NCBI RefSeq assembly: GCF_900105685.1 | Contig: NZ_LT629781.1 | Location: 3,162,001 to 3,226,000 of the forward strand | Direction of reading: 5' to 3' | Source of the DNA: Verrucomicrobium sp. GAS474 | GTDB lineage: Bacteria > Verrucomicrobiota > Verrucomicrobiia > Methylacidiphilales > GAS474 | DNA length: 64,000 bases | Shown: piece after piece, positions 1 through 8,547 of the stretch | How positions within the stretch are numbered: position 1 is the first letter of the stretch | Layout: every line of letters begins with the position of its first letter | Made by a program: the position numbers and the translations under genes | The notes under the pieces: generated by a model | Told to the model about the DNA's origin: nothing | Seen by the model: the letters and a program-made list of their open reading frames with translations, nothing else | The model's database searches: none

Positions 1-2599
1 GGACGGGCCACGACATCGTCGGGGCGTGGAAGCCGTAGTCGATGAGCCGCTTCGCGACGTCCTCGACCTCGATCCCGGCCTTCTTCCAGCCGCGCAGGTC
101 GATGATGCACTCGTGAGCGACGAGGTTCCCGTGGCCCCGGAAGAGGACGGGGAAATGATTCTCCAGGCGGCGGGCGATGTAGTTCGCGTTCAGGATCGCG
201 AGCTTCGTCGCCTCGGTGACGCCGGAGCCGCCGAGCATCGCGATGTAGGCCCACGAGATCGGGAGGATCGAGGCGCTCCCCCACGGGGCCGAGGAGACCG
301 CGCCCGACTTCCCCGAGGTCCCGTTCCCGATCACCGAGTGGGAGGGAAGGAACGGCTTCAGGTGGGCGGCGACGCCGATGGGGCCGACGCCGGGACCGCC
401 GCCGCCGTGCGGGATGGCGAAGGTTTTGTGGAGATTGAGGTGGCAGACGTCGGCCCCGATGTCGCCGGGGCGGCAGAGGCCGACCTGGGCGTTCATGTTC
501 GCGCCGTCCATGTAGACCTGCCCGCCCGCCGCGTGGACGATGCGGCAAATCTCGACGATCCCTTCCTCGAAGACCCCGAAGGTCGAGGGATAGGTGACCA
601 TGAGCGCGGCGAGGTCGGCCTTGTGGGCCTCGGCCTTCGCCCGGAGGTCGGCGATGTCGATGTTCCCCTCGGCGTCGCAGGCGACGGCGACGACCTTGAA
701 GCCGGCCATCGCGGCGCTCGCCGGATTGGTGCCGTGGGCCGAGGTCGGGATGATGCAGACGTGGCGGTTCCCCTCGCCCTTGGAGAGATGGTAGTCGCGG
801 ATCGCCAGGAGCCCGGCGTATTCGCCCTGGGAACCGGCGTTCGGCTGGAGGGAGACGGCGGCGAAGCCGGTGATCTCGGCGAGCCACCCTTCGAGCTCGG
901 CGAAGAGCTCCGCATAGCCCTGCGCCTGCTCGACGGGGACGAAGGGATGGAGCTTCGAGAAGCCGGGGAAGGTGACGGCGAGCATCTCGCTCGTCGCGTT
1001 GAGCTTCATCGTGCACGACCCGAGGGGGATCATCGACGTGGCCAGGGAGATGTCCTTCAGCTCCAGGTGGCGGACGTAGCGGAGGAACTCGGTCTCGGTA
1101 TGGTGCCGGTTGAAGACGGGATGGGTGAGGATCGCCCCCTGCCGCGCGAAGGCGGCGGGGAACGCGGCGTCGAGGCCCGGGCTCTCCTTCAACGCATCGA
1201 AGGTCAGCGGCGTCTTAGGGGAGAAGAGGGCGAGCAGGGCGTCGATGTCGGCGGGGGTCGTCGTCTCGTTGAGGGAGATGGCCAGGGAACGGGTCGGCAG
1301 CCCCGCGTCGAGGGTGCGGAGATTGATCCCGGCGGCGACGGCGCGGGCCATGAGGCCGTCGACGGTCTCCCCGGCGGCGGGGAAGACGTGGAGGGTGTCG
1401 AAGAACGGGGCCTCGCCGAGGGCGTACCCGGCGCGGCGGAGCCCTTCGGCGAGCGCCTTCGCCAACAGATGGACGCGGGCCGCGATCCGGCGGAGCCCCT
1501 CGGGGCCGTGCCAGACGGCGTAGAAGGAAGCCATGTTCGCCAGCAGCGCCTGGGCGGTGCAGATGTTGCTCGTCGCCTTCTCGCGGCGGATGTGCTGTTC
1601 CCGGGTCTGGAGGGAGAGGCGGAGGGCGTGGTTCCCCTGCGCGTCCTTCGAGACGCCGATGAGGCGGCCCGGCATGGAACGCTTGTACTCGTCCTTCGTG
1701 GCGAAGAAGGCGGCGTGGGGCCCGCCGTAGCCGAGGGGGACGCCGAAGCGTTGGGAATTGCCGAGGACGATGTCGGCCCCGAACTCGCCGGGGGGCCGGA
1801 GCACCGTCAAGGCGAGGAGGTCGGCGGCGACGACGACGAGGGCGCCCGCCTCCTTCGCCTTCGCGATCGGGGCGTCGTAGGAAAGGAGGGAGCCGTCGGT
1901 CGCCGGATACTGGAGGAGGAGGCCGAAGACCGAGGCGTCGATGAGCGCCGCGTCCTTGAAGACGTCGGTCACGAGGACGGCGATGCCGAGCGGCTTCGCG
2001 CGGGTCTGGACGACCTCGACGATCTGGGGATGGGCGAGGTGGGAGAGGACGAAGAGGCGGGCCCCGTCGTTCTTCCGCAGGTGGAAGGCCATCGCCATCG
2101 CCTCGGCGGCGGCGGTCGCCTCGTCGAGGAGGGAGGCGTTCGCGACCTCCATCCCGGTGAGGTCGGAGACGAGGGTCTGGAAGTTGAGCAGCGCCTCGAG
2201 GCGGCCCTGGGAGATCTCCGCCTGGTAGGGCGTATAGGAGGTGTACCACGCCGGGTTCTCCAGGACGTTCCGCTGGATCACCGGCGGGACGATGCAATCG
2301 TGGTAGCCCGTCCCGATGTAGGTGCGGAAGAGCTGGTTCTTTTCCGAGAGGGAGCGGAGCCGGGCCACCCCTTCCCGCTCGCCGAGGGCGGCGGGGAGCG
2401 CCAGCGGACGGCGGAGCCGGATCGCCTCGGGGACCGCCTCGTCGACCAGCGCCTCGAGCGAGGCATGGCCCGTGACCTTCAGCATCGCGGCGACCTCGTC
2501 GGCGTTCGAGCCGAGGTGGCGGGCGGCCAGCCAGTCCGAGGGACCGGCGAGGGCGTCGTTGGCGGAGGAAAGGGCGGAGGCGGGGGGGCGGGAGGTCAT
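1..2599 (-). CDS. gcvP: Glycine dehydrogenase (decarboxylating), P-protein; 3' end outside window
   Basis: The PLP-dependent P-protein decarboxylates glycine and passes the aminomethyl group to lipoyl-GcvH. The minus-strand frame is open from the ATG at 2599 to the left edge, giving 866 codons; the family is about 950-970 residues, so only the C-terminal tenth is missing. The N-terminal half has the ARHLG and [10 protein letters not shown] regions. The PLP-lysine site HLNLHKTF is followed by a glycine-rich stretch ([11 protein letters not shown]), and the SCTMKLNA motif lies further upstream. It is a single-chain (fused) P-protein, not the split GcvPA/GcvPB form. It follows gcvH by 25 bases and is the last visible gene of the gcvT-gcvH-gcvP operon. 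Long open frames on the other strand here are GC-driven shadows. Confidence 0.96.
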   Translation of the reverse strand, partial: MTSRPPASALSSANDALAGPSDWLAARHLGSNADEVAAMLKVTGHASLEALVDEAVPEAIRLRRPLALPAALGEREGVARLRSLSEKNQLFRTYIGTGYHDCIVPPVIQRNVLENPAWYTSYTPYQAEISQGRLEALLNFQTLVSDLTGMEVANASLLDEATAAAEAMAMAFHLRKNDGARLFVLSHLAHPQIVEVVQTRAKPLGIAVLVTDVFKDAALIDASVFGLLLQYPATDGSLLSYDAPIAKAKEAGALVVVAADLLALTVLRPPGEFGADIVLGNSQRFGVPLGYGGPHAAFFATKDEYKRSMPGRLIGVSKDAQGNHALRLSLQTREQHIRREKATSNICTAQALLANMASFYAVWHGPEGLRRIAARVHLLAKALAEGLRRAGYALGEAPFFDTLHVFPAAGETVDGLMARAVAAGINLRTLDAGLPTRSLAISLNETTTPADIDALLALFSPKTPLTFDALKESPGLDAAFPAAFARQGAILTHPVFNRHHTETEFLRYVRHLELKDISLATSMIPLGSCTMKLNATSEMLAVTFPGFSKLHPFVPVEQAQGYAELFAELEGWLAEITGFAAVSLQPNAGSQGEYAGLLAIRDYHLSKGEGNRHVCIIPTSAHGTNPASAAMAGFKVVAVACDAEGNIDIADLRAKAEAHKADLAALMVTYPSTFGVFEEGIVEICRIVHAAGGQVYMDGANMNAQVGLCRPGDIGADVCHLNLHKTFAIPHGGGGPGVGPIGVAAHLKPFLPSHSVIGNGTSGKSGAVSSAPWGSASILPISWAYIAMLGGSGVTEATKLAILNANYIARRLENHFPVLFRGHGNLVAHECIIDLRGWKKAGIEVEDVAKRLIDYGFHAPTMSWPV

Positions 2600-2624
2600 C
2601 GGAAGCGGAGGCACTGTCGGAAGA

Positions 2625-3014
2625 CTAGGAGGCGATCAGTTTGGCGTAACCGGCGGCGTCGTTCAGCTTCGCCGTCTGGGAGGGGTCGGAGAGGCGGAGC
2701 TTGAAGATCCACGCCTTGCCGTAGGGATCGGTGTTGACGAGGACGGGCTCGCCCTCGAGGTCCTTGTTCACCTCGATGACCTCGCCCGAGAGCGGGGCGT
2801 AGATGTCGGAGGCGGCCTTGACCGATTCGACGACGGCGGCGGGCGACTTCGCGGCGACGACCTTGCCGACCTTCGGCAGCTCGACGAAGACGACGTCGGA
2901 GAGTTCGCTCTGGGCGTGGTCGGTGATGCCGACCGTGGCGATGTCGCCGTCGAGTTTCACCCATTCATGGGATTCGGCGTAAAGGAGGCCTTCGGGGATG
3001 TGGCTGCTGCTCAT
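2625..3014 (-). CDS. gcvH: Glycine cleavage system H protein
   Basis: Lipoyl carrier protein of 129 residues, the normal family length. It shuttles the aminomethyl intermediate between the P- and T-proteins and dihydrolipoamide dehydrogenase. The lipoylation site is K66 in ESVKAASD, and the flanking hairpin ([16 protein letters not shown]) is typical. It lies between gcvT (31-base gap) and gcvP (25-base gap), so the three are probably one transcript. No lipoylation enzymes or lpd gene are in the window, so the L-protein must be elsewhere. Identification is secure. Confidence 0.97.
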   Translation of the reverse strand: MSSSHIPEGLLYAESHEWVKLDGDIATVGITDHAQSELSDVVFVELPKVGKVVAAKSPAAVVESVKAASDIYAPLSGEVIEVNKDLEGEPVLVNTDPYGKAWIFKLRLSDPSQTAKLNDAAGYAKLIAS

Positions 3015-3045
3015 AAAAGTGGAGTTAGGGTCGGTATCGGATGGG

Positions 3046-4137
3046 TTAGGAACGCTTGTAAAAGGGCTTCGGGACGACTTCGACGGGGGACCGGCGCTCG
3101 CGCACCTCGAGGTCGAGGCGCTGGCCGGGCTTCGCGTACTCGGCCTCGACGTAGGCCAGGGCGATGCCGTGGCCGAGGGTCGGGGAAAGGCCGCCGCTCG
3201 TCACCTCGCCGACGAGCTTCTCCCCGGCAAAGAGCTTGTAGTGGGAGCGGGGCGGCGCCGACTTCTCGACGGGGCGGAGGGCGACGAGCCGCTGGGCGAC
3301 CCCGTCCGCCTTCTGCGCAACGAGCCGCGCCTTGCCGGGGAAGTCGGCCTCCTTCGTCAGCGAGACGAAGATCCCGAGGCCCGCCTCGAGGGGAGTCCGC
3401 TCGGGGGAAAGGTCGTTGCCGTTGAGCGGGTAGCACGACTCCAGGCGGAGGGTGTCCCGGCAGCCGAGGCCCGCCGGTTTCGCCCCGGCGGCGATCAGCC
3501 GGTCCCAGAGCGCCTCGGCCGAAGCGGCTTCGCAGAAGATCTCGAAACCGTCTTCGCCGGTATAGCCGGTCCGGGTGATGAAGGCGAGGAACGGGAGACG
3601 GGCCGGGACGATCCCGTTGCGCGGGGGGCGGGGCCAGCCGAGGTCGGCCAGGAGAGCGTCGCTCTTTGGTCCCTGGAGGGCCACGGCGGCATAGGAGGCG
3701 CTCTTGTCCGCAAAGACCACGCCCTCGCCCGGGAGCCGGGATTCGATCCAGGCGCGGTCCTCGTCGATCTTCGAGGCGTTGACGACGAGGAAGAAGGCCT
3801 CCTCGTCGGCCCGGTAGATGATCAGATCGTCGATCACACCGCCCTGCCCGTTGAGCATGAGGGTGTATTGGCCGTCGCCGATGCGGAGACGCTCGATATC
3901 GTTCGTCAGGAGGGAATTGAGGAAGGCCGCGGCGGCGGGGCCCTCGATCATGAATTCGCCCATGTGGGAGATGTCGAAGAGCCCGGCACCGGTGCGGACG
4001 GCCTGATGCTCGTCAAGGATGCTGGTGTAGAAAACCGGCATCGACCATCCGCCGAACTCGACCATCCGGGCCCCGGCCTTCCGGTGCGCCGCCGCAAGGG
4101 GCGTTTCGAGGAGGGGAGCGGAGACAGGAGCGGTCAT
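3046..4137 (-). CDS. gcvT: Glycine cleavage system aminomethyltransferase, T-protein
   Basis: Tetrahydrofolate-dependent aminomethyltransferase that releases ammonia and makes 5,10-methylene-THF. From the ATG at 4137 it has 363 residues (MTAPVSAP...), close to the family length. Typical motifs are [28 protein letters not shown] and the [11 protein letters not shown] folate-site segment. The frame stays open 15 codons upstream, to about 4182. An AGGAGG lies just before that extension, whereas no clear ribosome-binding site precedes the ATG at 4137, so the true start is unsettled; I chose 4137 because homologues begin near here. No room exists upstream for a glycine riboswitch: the neighbouring gene ends at 4216. 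Confidence 0.94.
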   Translation of the reverse strand: MTAPVSAPLLETPLAAAHRKAGARMVEFGGWSMPVFYTSILDEHQAVRTGAGLFDISHMGEFMIEGPAAAAFLNSLLTNDIERLRIGDGQYTLMLNGQGGVIDDLIIYRADEEAFFLVVNASKIDEDRAWIESRLPGEGVVFADKSASYAAVALQGPKSDALLADLGWPRPPRNGIVPARLPFLAFITRTGYTGEDGFEIFCEAASAEALWDRLIAAGAKPAGLGCRDTLRLESCYPLNGNDLSPERTPLEAGLGIFVSLTKEADFPGKARLVAQKADGVAQRLVALRPVEKSAPPRSHYKLFAGEKLVGEVTSGGLSPTLGHGIALAYVEAEYAKPGQRLDLEVRERRSPVEVVPKPFYKRS

Positions 4138-4215
4138 TGGAGAGGCTAGAGAGAAGAAAAAGTAGGTGTCAAATACATCCACGATCTCTTTCTCAACCTC
4201 CTGACTTAGCGAACG

Positions 4216-6744
4216 CTACCGATGAGCCCCCAAGTCATGAACCGCACGGGCCTTCCCCTGATATTCCTCGAATTTCCAGCCGGGATCCCGAAGAAGCGCC
4301 TCGTAAGCTGCGATCGCCTCATCCCGCCGCTTTTCCGGCCAGGCAAGGATAAACAGAGGCATGCCGGGGATTTGCGAAAGGAACCACGCCTCCAGATCGC
4401 CATAACGGACGGGGAAACGGGTTCCCACCGCCGGTCTCACCGGAAAGGGCGTGGCGCCGCTCTTCGAGAACGAACCACCGCCGACGTAGGCCGCCACCCC
4501 TTCCGCCTCCACTTCTCCCTCCCCAGCCATGGCTTTATTCTCCAGGATCGACGCCACCTCGGCACGCACCCCGGCGAAGCGGAGCATGGGGGAAGTCAGG
4601 AAGGCATCGTGATCATAAATCCAGTCGGTTTTTTCAAGAAAGAGCGCCCCTCCTCCGCCCTTGGCGAACAAAGCATCGACCGCAGCGCTCATGCCCGGAG
4701 CGTCGGGATGCTTCCACGCCAGAACGCAGAGATCGCCAAACTGCCCGTGTTCCGGAGCCCCTTTCCAATTTTCAGTAATGAGACTCAGCCATTCCACGGC
4801 ACTCTTCGCCGCCGGGACTCCTCCGGTTCTCAAACGCCACTCCAGGAACGTAGTGATTGGCTCGAGCCTTAGCCACTCTGCGGAGCCTACGCTAAAAGGA
4901 GGTGGCTTCACATACCCCGCAAGGATTTGCGCGGAAGCCTCTTCCAATTCGGCCTTTCTCCCCCGCCCATCCCACTGGGCCAAAGCCGTTCCGACAAAAA
5001 GCACCTTCTGGAAAGCGTCCCGCCAGGCATTCGCCTCCTGCACGGTTCTCAACCGCGCCTCTTCCCCTTTGAGACGGCGAACCAGCAGATCGGAGACCGA
5101 AGGATCCTTCAGTTCACGCAATGCCTCACCTTTCATTTCCGTGGTCGGATGCCCGTCTGCCGGAGGGACGCTCGTAAACGTCGTCGCCCCCATGGAACGG
5201 ACCCTTACATTCATCGGCTCGACGATGCGCCGCATCGCCTCCAGCCAAAGAGCCTCGGAGGCATGCTCATTCCCCACGATCCGATACCAGCGCTGGGGGA
5301 TCGGCTCGTTTCCATAAGCGTTCCAGTAGGCGCGAATTTGCGACGCCATCGCCTTTCGCCCCTCGTCTTCATGCTGGGTGAGCCCGTCATTGATCGCCCC
5401 GGTGCGGAAGAAATCGGCGTTCAAGATCGAGGCGAGAGCCACATATGCCACCTCGGAGACAGAGACAACAGTGCGGCCCCGGAAAAAATCCCGCCCAAAA
5501 CGGACGGATCGGGTCATCCGGGTATCGAATTCGAGGCAATCGAGGAGAGGGCCGACGGCGTCCTCCCCCTCCCCGATCAAGGCCTGAACGATCGGATCGT
5601 CCGCTGGATTGACATTCCCGGGCTGGCCGTCCTGCGTAGCCGAAACCAATTCCAAATTGCGAATCAGGTTCCGAATCCGCTCGGGATCGCCCTGGCCCTT
5701 CGGCATGACGGGAGCCTGGAGCGATAGGATAGCAGAACGTTTCGACAAAGAAGGGACGAGAGCATAAGCGGGTTCCGCGACCCGTCTTTCCTCATCCGCC
5801 AGCAGTACTGGCACCTGTCCAAAGATCACCCGAGCGTCGCTCCATTTCACCCGCGTACTGTCGATCACGGCCTCGTGTCGTTGCGCCTCCACTTCGACGC
5901 GAGGAAGGAGGGAATCCAACCTCCGCAGATCGGCGAGCGCCAATCGATCATCCCCCCGGCGTTGGGCACCCAGTGCACGGTCGAAAAGAGCCCAACACCA
6001 TTCCCGGGCCAGATAAACGTAGTCATCTCCGCTTCCGAAGCCTGATTTCCATTGTTCCTCGACCCGCCCCGCCAACTCGCCTTCTCCCAGCCGCAGCAAA
6101 AAGATCGCCTGGAGCGCGGTCAACCTCGGTCCCTGTCCCGGCACAGGTTCCGCCAATGCAACCCCCGGAGCCACGCCTTCCCTTTCCGAAACGGCATGAT
6201 CCAGCCGGGTGGGAAAATCAAAAACAACATGCTCCTTCCCCTGCGCCACATCTTCCCGCTTGCGACGTTCCTCTCGCTGTTCATTCGTGATCCGCACGGC
6301 GTCGAGCCAAGCCCGATCTTCACGTAACGCAGCTTCCACATCGGCCCGCAAATCAAGCTCGTGACCGATGGAAACCAGAGGATAGACCAATCCATTCCAA
6401 CCGATGCCGAAACGGGGCGGTCCCGACACGGCAGGGATCGCCCACCCATGGATCGGGATCAGCGCGCCGTCACCCCACGTGCTGCTGCCGACGACGACCG
6501 TCATTTCCCGATAGGTGCAGCCCCGGGGATCGGGGAATCCGAGGTCGAACAACAAGCCAACGTCGTGAACGAAACCTTCAGACAAACCGGCTTCGCGAGG
6601 CTGCCACACCACCTGCTGCTGCGGCGGCACGGGCATAGTCTCCCAGCCGTAGCGGGGCAGAATCTCCCCAGCCGATGCCCGAAAAAAGGACGTCAGTAGA
6701 AGGAGTCCGCAGAGACTCCGCAAGGGAAGCGAATGGAGCCCCAT
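4216..6744 (-). CDS. Large secreted protein of unknown function (842 aa)
   Basis: I do not recognise a family. The N-terminus is a signal peptide (MGLHSLPLRS, then a hydrophobic core ending near ASA at about residue 25), so the product is probably periplasmic or outer-envelope. There are no further obvious membrane segments. Residues about 370-420 (IVQALIGEGEDAVGPLLDCL and after) and the long helical C-terminal half look like irregular HEAT/armadillo-type helices. The region around residues 85-130 is rich in Gly, Trp and Pro. GC content is visibly lower than in the neighbours, with more A/T-ending codons. It sits directly upstream of gcvT on the same strand (79-base gap) but has no evident link to glycine metabolism. 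Confidence 0.8.
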   Translation of the reverse strand: MGLHSLPLRSLCGLLLLTSFFRASAGEILPRYGWETMPVPPQQQVVWQPREAGLSEGFVHDVGLLFDLGFPDPRGCTYREMTVVVGSSTWGDGALIPIHGWAIPAVSGPPRFGIGWNGLVYPLVSIGHELDLRADVEAALREDRAWLDAVRITNEQREERRKREDVAQGKEHVVFDFPTRLDHAVSEREGVAPGVALAEPVPGQGPRLTALQAIFLLRLGEGELAGRVEEQWKSGFGSGDDYVYLAREWCWALFDRALGAQRRGDDRLALADLRRLDSLLPRVEVEAQRHEAVIDSTRVKWSDARVIFGQVPVLLADEERRVAEPAYALVPSLSKRSAILSLQAPVMPKGQGDPERIRNLIRNLELVSATQDGQPGNVNPADDPIVQALIGEGEDAVGPLLDCLEFDTRMTRSVRFGRDFFRGRTVVSVSEVAYVALASILNADFFRTGAINDGLTQHEDEGRKAMASQIRAYWNAYGNEPIPQRWYRIVGNEHASEALWLEAMRRIVEPMNVRVRSMGATTFTSVPPADGHPTTEMKGEALRELKDPSVSDLLVRRLKGEEARLRTVQEANAWRDAFQKVLFVGTALAQWDGRGRKAELEEASAQILAGYVKPPPFSVGSAEWLRLEPITTFLEWRLRTGGVPAAKSAVEWLSLITENWKGAPEHGQFGDLCVLAWKHPDAPGMSAAVDALFAKGGGGALFLEKTDWIYDHDAFLTSPMLRFAGVRAEVASILENKAMAGEGEVEAEGVAAYVGGGSFSKSGATPFPVRPAVGTRFPVRYGDLEAWFLSQIPGMPLFILAWPEKRRDEAIAAYEALLRDPGWKFEEYQGKARAVHDLGAHR

Positions 6745-6795
6745 CGAGCTCTTTTATCTCATGAGAAGGAAAAGGCTACAAGATCGATTCATCCA

Positions 6796-7656
6796 CTAAG
6801 GACGCCACACCTTAAAAGGCTCGGCGAAGAGATTCTCCCCGAATTCCTTGCGGAAGGCGGCGGCCAGGGCGGCGGCATCGCCCCCCTTCCCCAGCAGGGC
6901 GAAGACGGAGCTGCCGCTCCCGCTCATCATCGCGCCGACGACGCCGGGCTGGCGGGTGAACCATTCCTTGGCGGTCGGGAGCCAGAGGTATTTGGAGAAG
7001 ACGGGCGGCTCGAGGTCGTTCCGGAGCGCGCCGAAGGAGAACTCCGGCCCCTGGGAGCCGGGCTGCGGGTTCTGCGCGTAGGTCTGGTAGGCCCACGGCG
7101 TCGGGACGCCGAAGCCGGGATGGACGAGGAGGCCCTGGACGGCTTCGGTGTCGGCCCCGCTCCAGGCGGCGACCGGCTCGATGATCTCCCCCCGGCCCGT
7201 GCAGAGGGCGGGGCGGCGGTAGATGAAGAAGGGGACGTCGCTCCCCAGCCGGGCGGCGATCTCGGCCAGATCGGCATCGGAGGCGGCGACGCCCGTCAGC
7301 TGCCTCAGGGCGAGGAGGACGTGGGCGCCGTCGCTGCTCCCCCCGCCGAGACCGGCCCCGACGGGGACCCGCTTCGTCAGGGCGATGTCGACCCCTTCCT
7401 TGATCCCGAACCGTTCGATGAAGAGCCGGGCGGCCCGCCAGGCGAGGTTCGTCGGGTCGGCGGGGAGGTCGGCCCGGTCGCAGGTCATCGTCACCGACGG
7501 ATCCCCCTCCCCTTTGAGGGAGACCGTGAGGAGGTCGCCGACGGTGATCGGCACCATGAGGGTTTCGAGCGCGTGGAAACCGTCGGGCCGCTTGCCGACA
7601 ATTTTCAAATAGAGGTTGATCTTTGCGGGTGCAAAGACTTCAATTTTTTTCAACAT
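6796..7656 (-). CDS. ispE: 4-diphosphocytidyl-2-C-methyl-D-erythritol kinase
   Basis: GHMP-family kinase of the MEP isoprenoid pathway; it phosphorylates CDP-ME at the 2-hydroxyl. The protein has 286 residues, normal for IspE. The N-terminus APAKINLYL carries the conserved Lys. The GHMP ATP-binding loop PVGAGLGGGSSD lies at residues 98-109, and LGSDVPFFIY carries the catalytic Asp. The C-terminal GSGSSVFAL glycine motif is present. The start is supported by AGGAA seven bases before the ATG. It is divergent from pyrF across only 32 bases, so the promoters must be compact or overlapping. Confidence 0.96.
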   Translation of the reverse strand: MLKKIEVFAPAKINLYLKIVGKRPDGFHALETLMVPITVGDLLTVSLKGEGDPSVTMTCDRADLPADPTNLAWRAARLFIERFGIKEGVDIALTKRVPVGAGLGGGSSDGAHVLLALRQLTGVAASDADLAEIAARLGSDVPFFIYRRPALCTGRGEIIEPVAAWSGADTEAVQGLLVHPGFGVPTPWAYQTYAQNPQPGSQGPEFSFGALRNDLEPPVFSKYLWLPTAKEWFTRQPGVVGAMMSGSGSSVFALLGKGGDAAALAAAFRKEFGENLFAEPFKVWRP

Positions 7657-7688
7657 CAGACGTTTCCTTAACCGGTAAAATAATCCAA

Positions 7689-8375
7689 ATGCCCGCCGAT
7701 CCCATCATCGTTGCCCTCGATTTCGACGAAGCCGAACAGGCTCTCCGTCTCGTCGCGCAAATCAAGGATTATCTCCGCTTTTTCAAGGTCGGCAGCCAAC
7801 TTTTCACCCGGGAAGGCCCTCTTTTCATCCGGCAGCTCCGGGAGCAGGGCGTCGAGGTCTTCCTCGACCTGAAGTTCCACGACATCCCCGAGACGGTCCG
7901 CAAGGCCGTCCGCGCCGCCGCCGCCCTCGACGTCCGCTTCCTCACCATCCACGCCTCGGGCGGTCCCGCCATGATCGAGGCGGCCCTGAAGGGGGCCGAG
8001 GGCACCGGGACGACCGTCCTCGGCGTCACCGTCCTCACCAGCATGGACGAGGCCTCCCTCCGGGCCACCGGCCAGGCCCGGACCCCTGGGGAGCAGGTCC
8101 TCTTCCTGGCCGAGATGGCCCAAAAGGCGGGGCTGAAGGGCCTCGTCTGCTCCCCTTTGGAGATCGCCCCGATCCGGGAACGGCTCGGGAAGGAGATCGT
8201 CCTCGTCACCCCCGGCATCCGGGGAACCGCCGACCGCCTCGGCGACCAGAAGCGGACCCTTTCGGCCGAGGAAGCCCTCCGCCTGGGGGCGAGCCACCTC
8301 GTCATCGGCCGCCCGATCACCGAGGCCGCCGATCCCGTCGCCGCAGCCCGGGCCTTGGCCACGGTCTCGGCCTGA
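7689..8375 (+). CDS. pyrF: Orotidine-5'-phosphate decarboxylase
   Basis: TIM-barrel enzyme catalysing the last step of UMP synthesis (OMP to UMP plus CO2). The start at 7689 gives 228 residues, beginning MPADPIIVALDF, as bacterial short-type PyrF usually does; the frame extends upstream into the ispE start region, but that part is not PyrF-like. The catalytic D-x-K-x-x-D tetrad segment is DLKFHD (D60, K62, D65). The phosphate-binding end has TPGIR and the terminal VIGRPIT. Divergent from ispE. No other pyr genes are nearby. Confidence 0.97.
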   Translation: MPADPIIVALDFDEAEQALRLVAQIKDYLRFFKVGSQLFTREGPLFIRQLREQGVEVFLDLKFHDIPETVRKAVRAAAALDVRFLTIHASGGPAMIEAALKGAEGTGTTVLGVTVLTSMDEASLRATGQARTPGEQVLFLAEMAQKAGLKGLVCSPLEIAPIRERLGKEIVLVTPGIRGTADRLGDQKRTLSAEEALRLGASHLVIGRPITEAADPVAAARALATVSA

Positions 8376-8547
8376 TCCGGTCTCAATCGGATCGGATTCG
8401 GCCCGAACGGGCTTCCCCCGAATCTCTCTTTCTTCTTCTCTGAGAGCGGTTTCAGGTGTTTCGTCCGCTTTTTTGCCCATTTCGTCCAAATTCGCTTAGT
8501 AAATGGCGAATCGGCGCTTTCATGTATTCCAGTACCCAGGGGAATTC

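Noticed and set aside
26-2704. Long plus-strand open frame of 892 codons
   Set aside because: It is antisense to gcvP, with Gly/Arg/Glu/Asp-rich composition and no domain; the minus strand has a full set of P-protein motifs. GC-driven shadow.
4138-4215. Glycine riboswitch before gcvT
   Set aside because: The gap is only 78 bases and no tandem aptamer-like conserved segments are seen.
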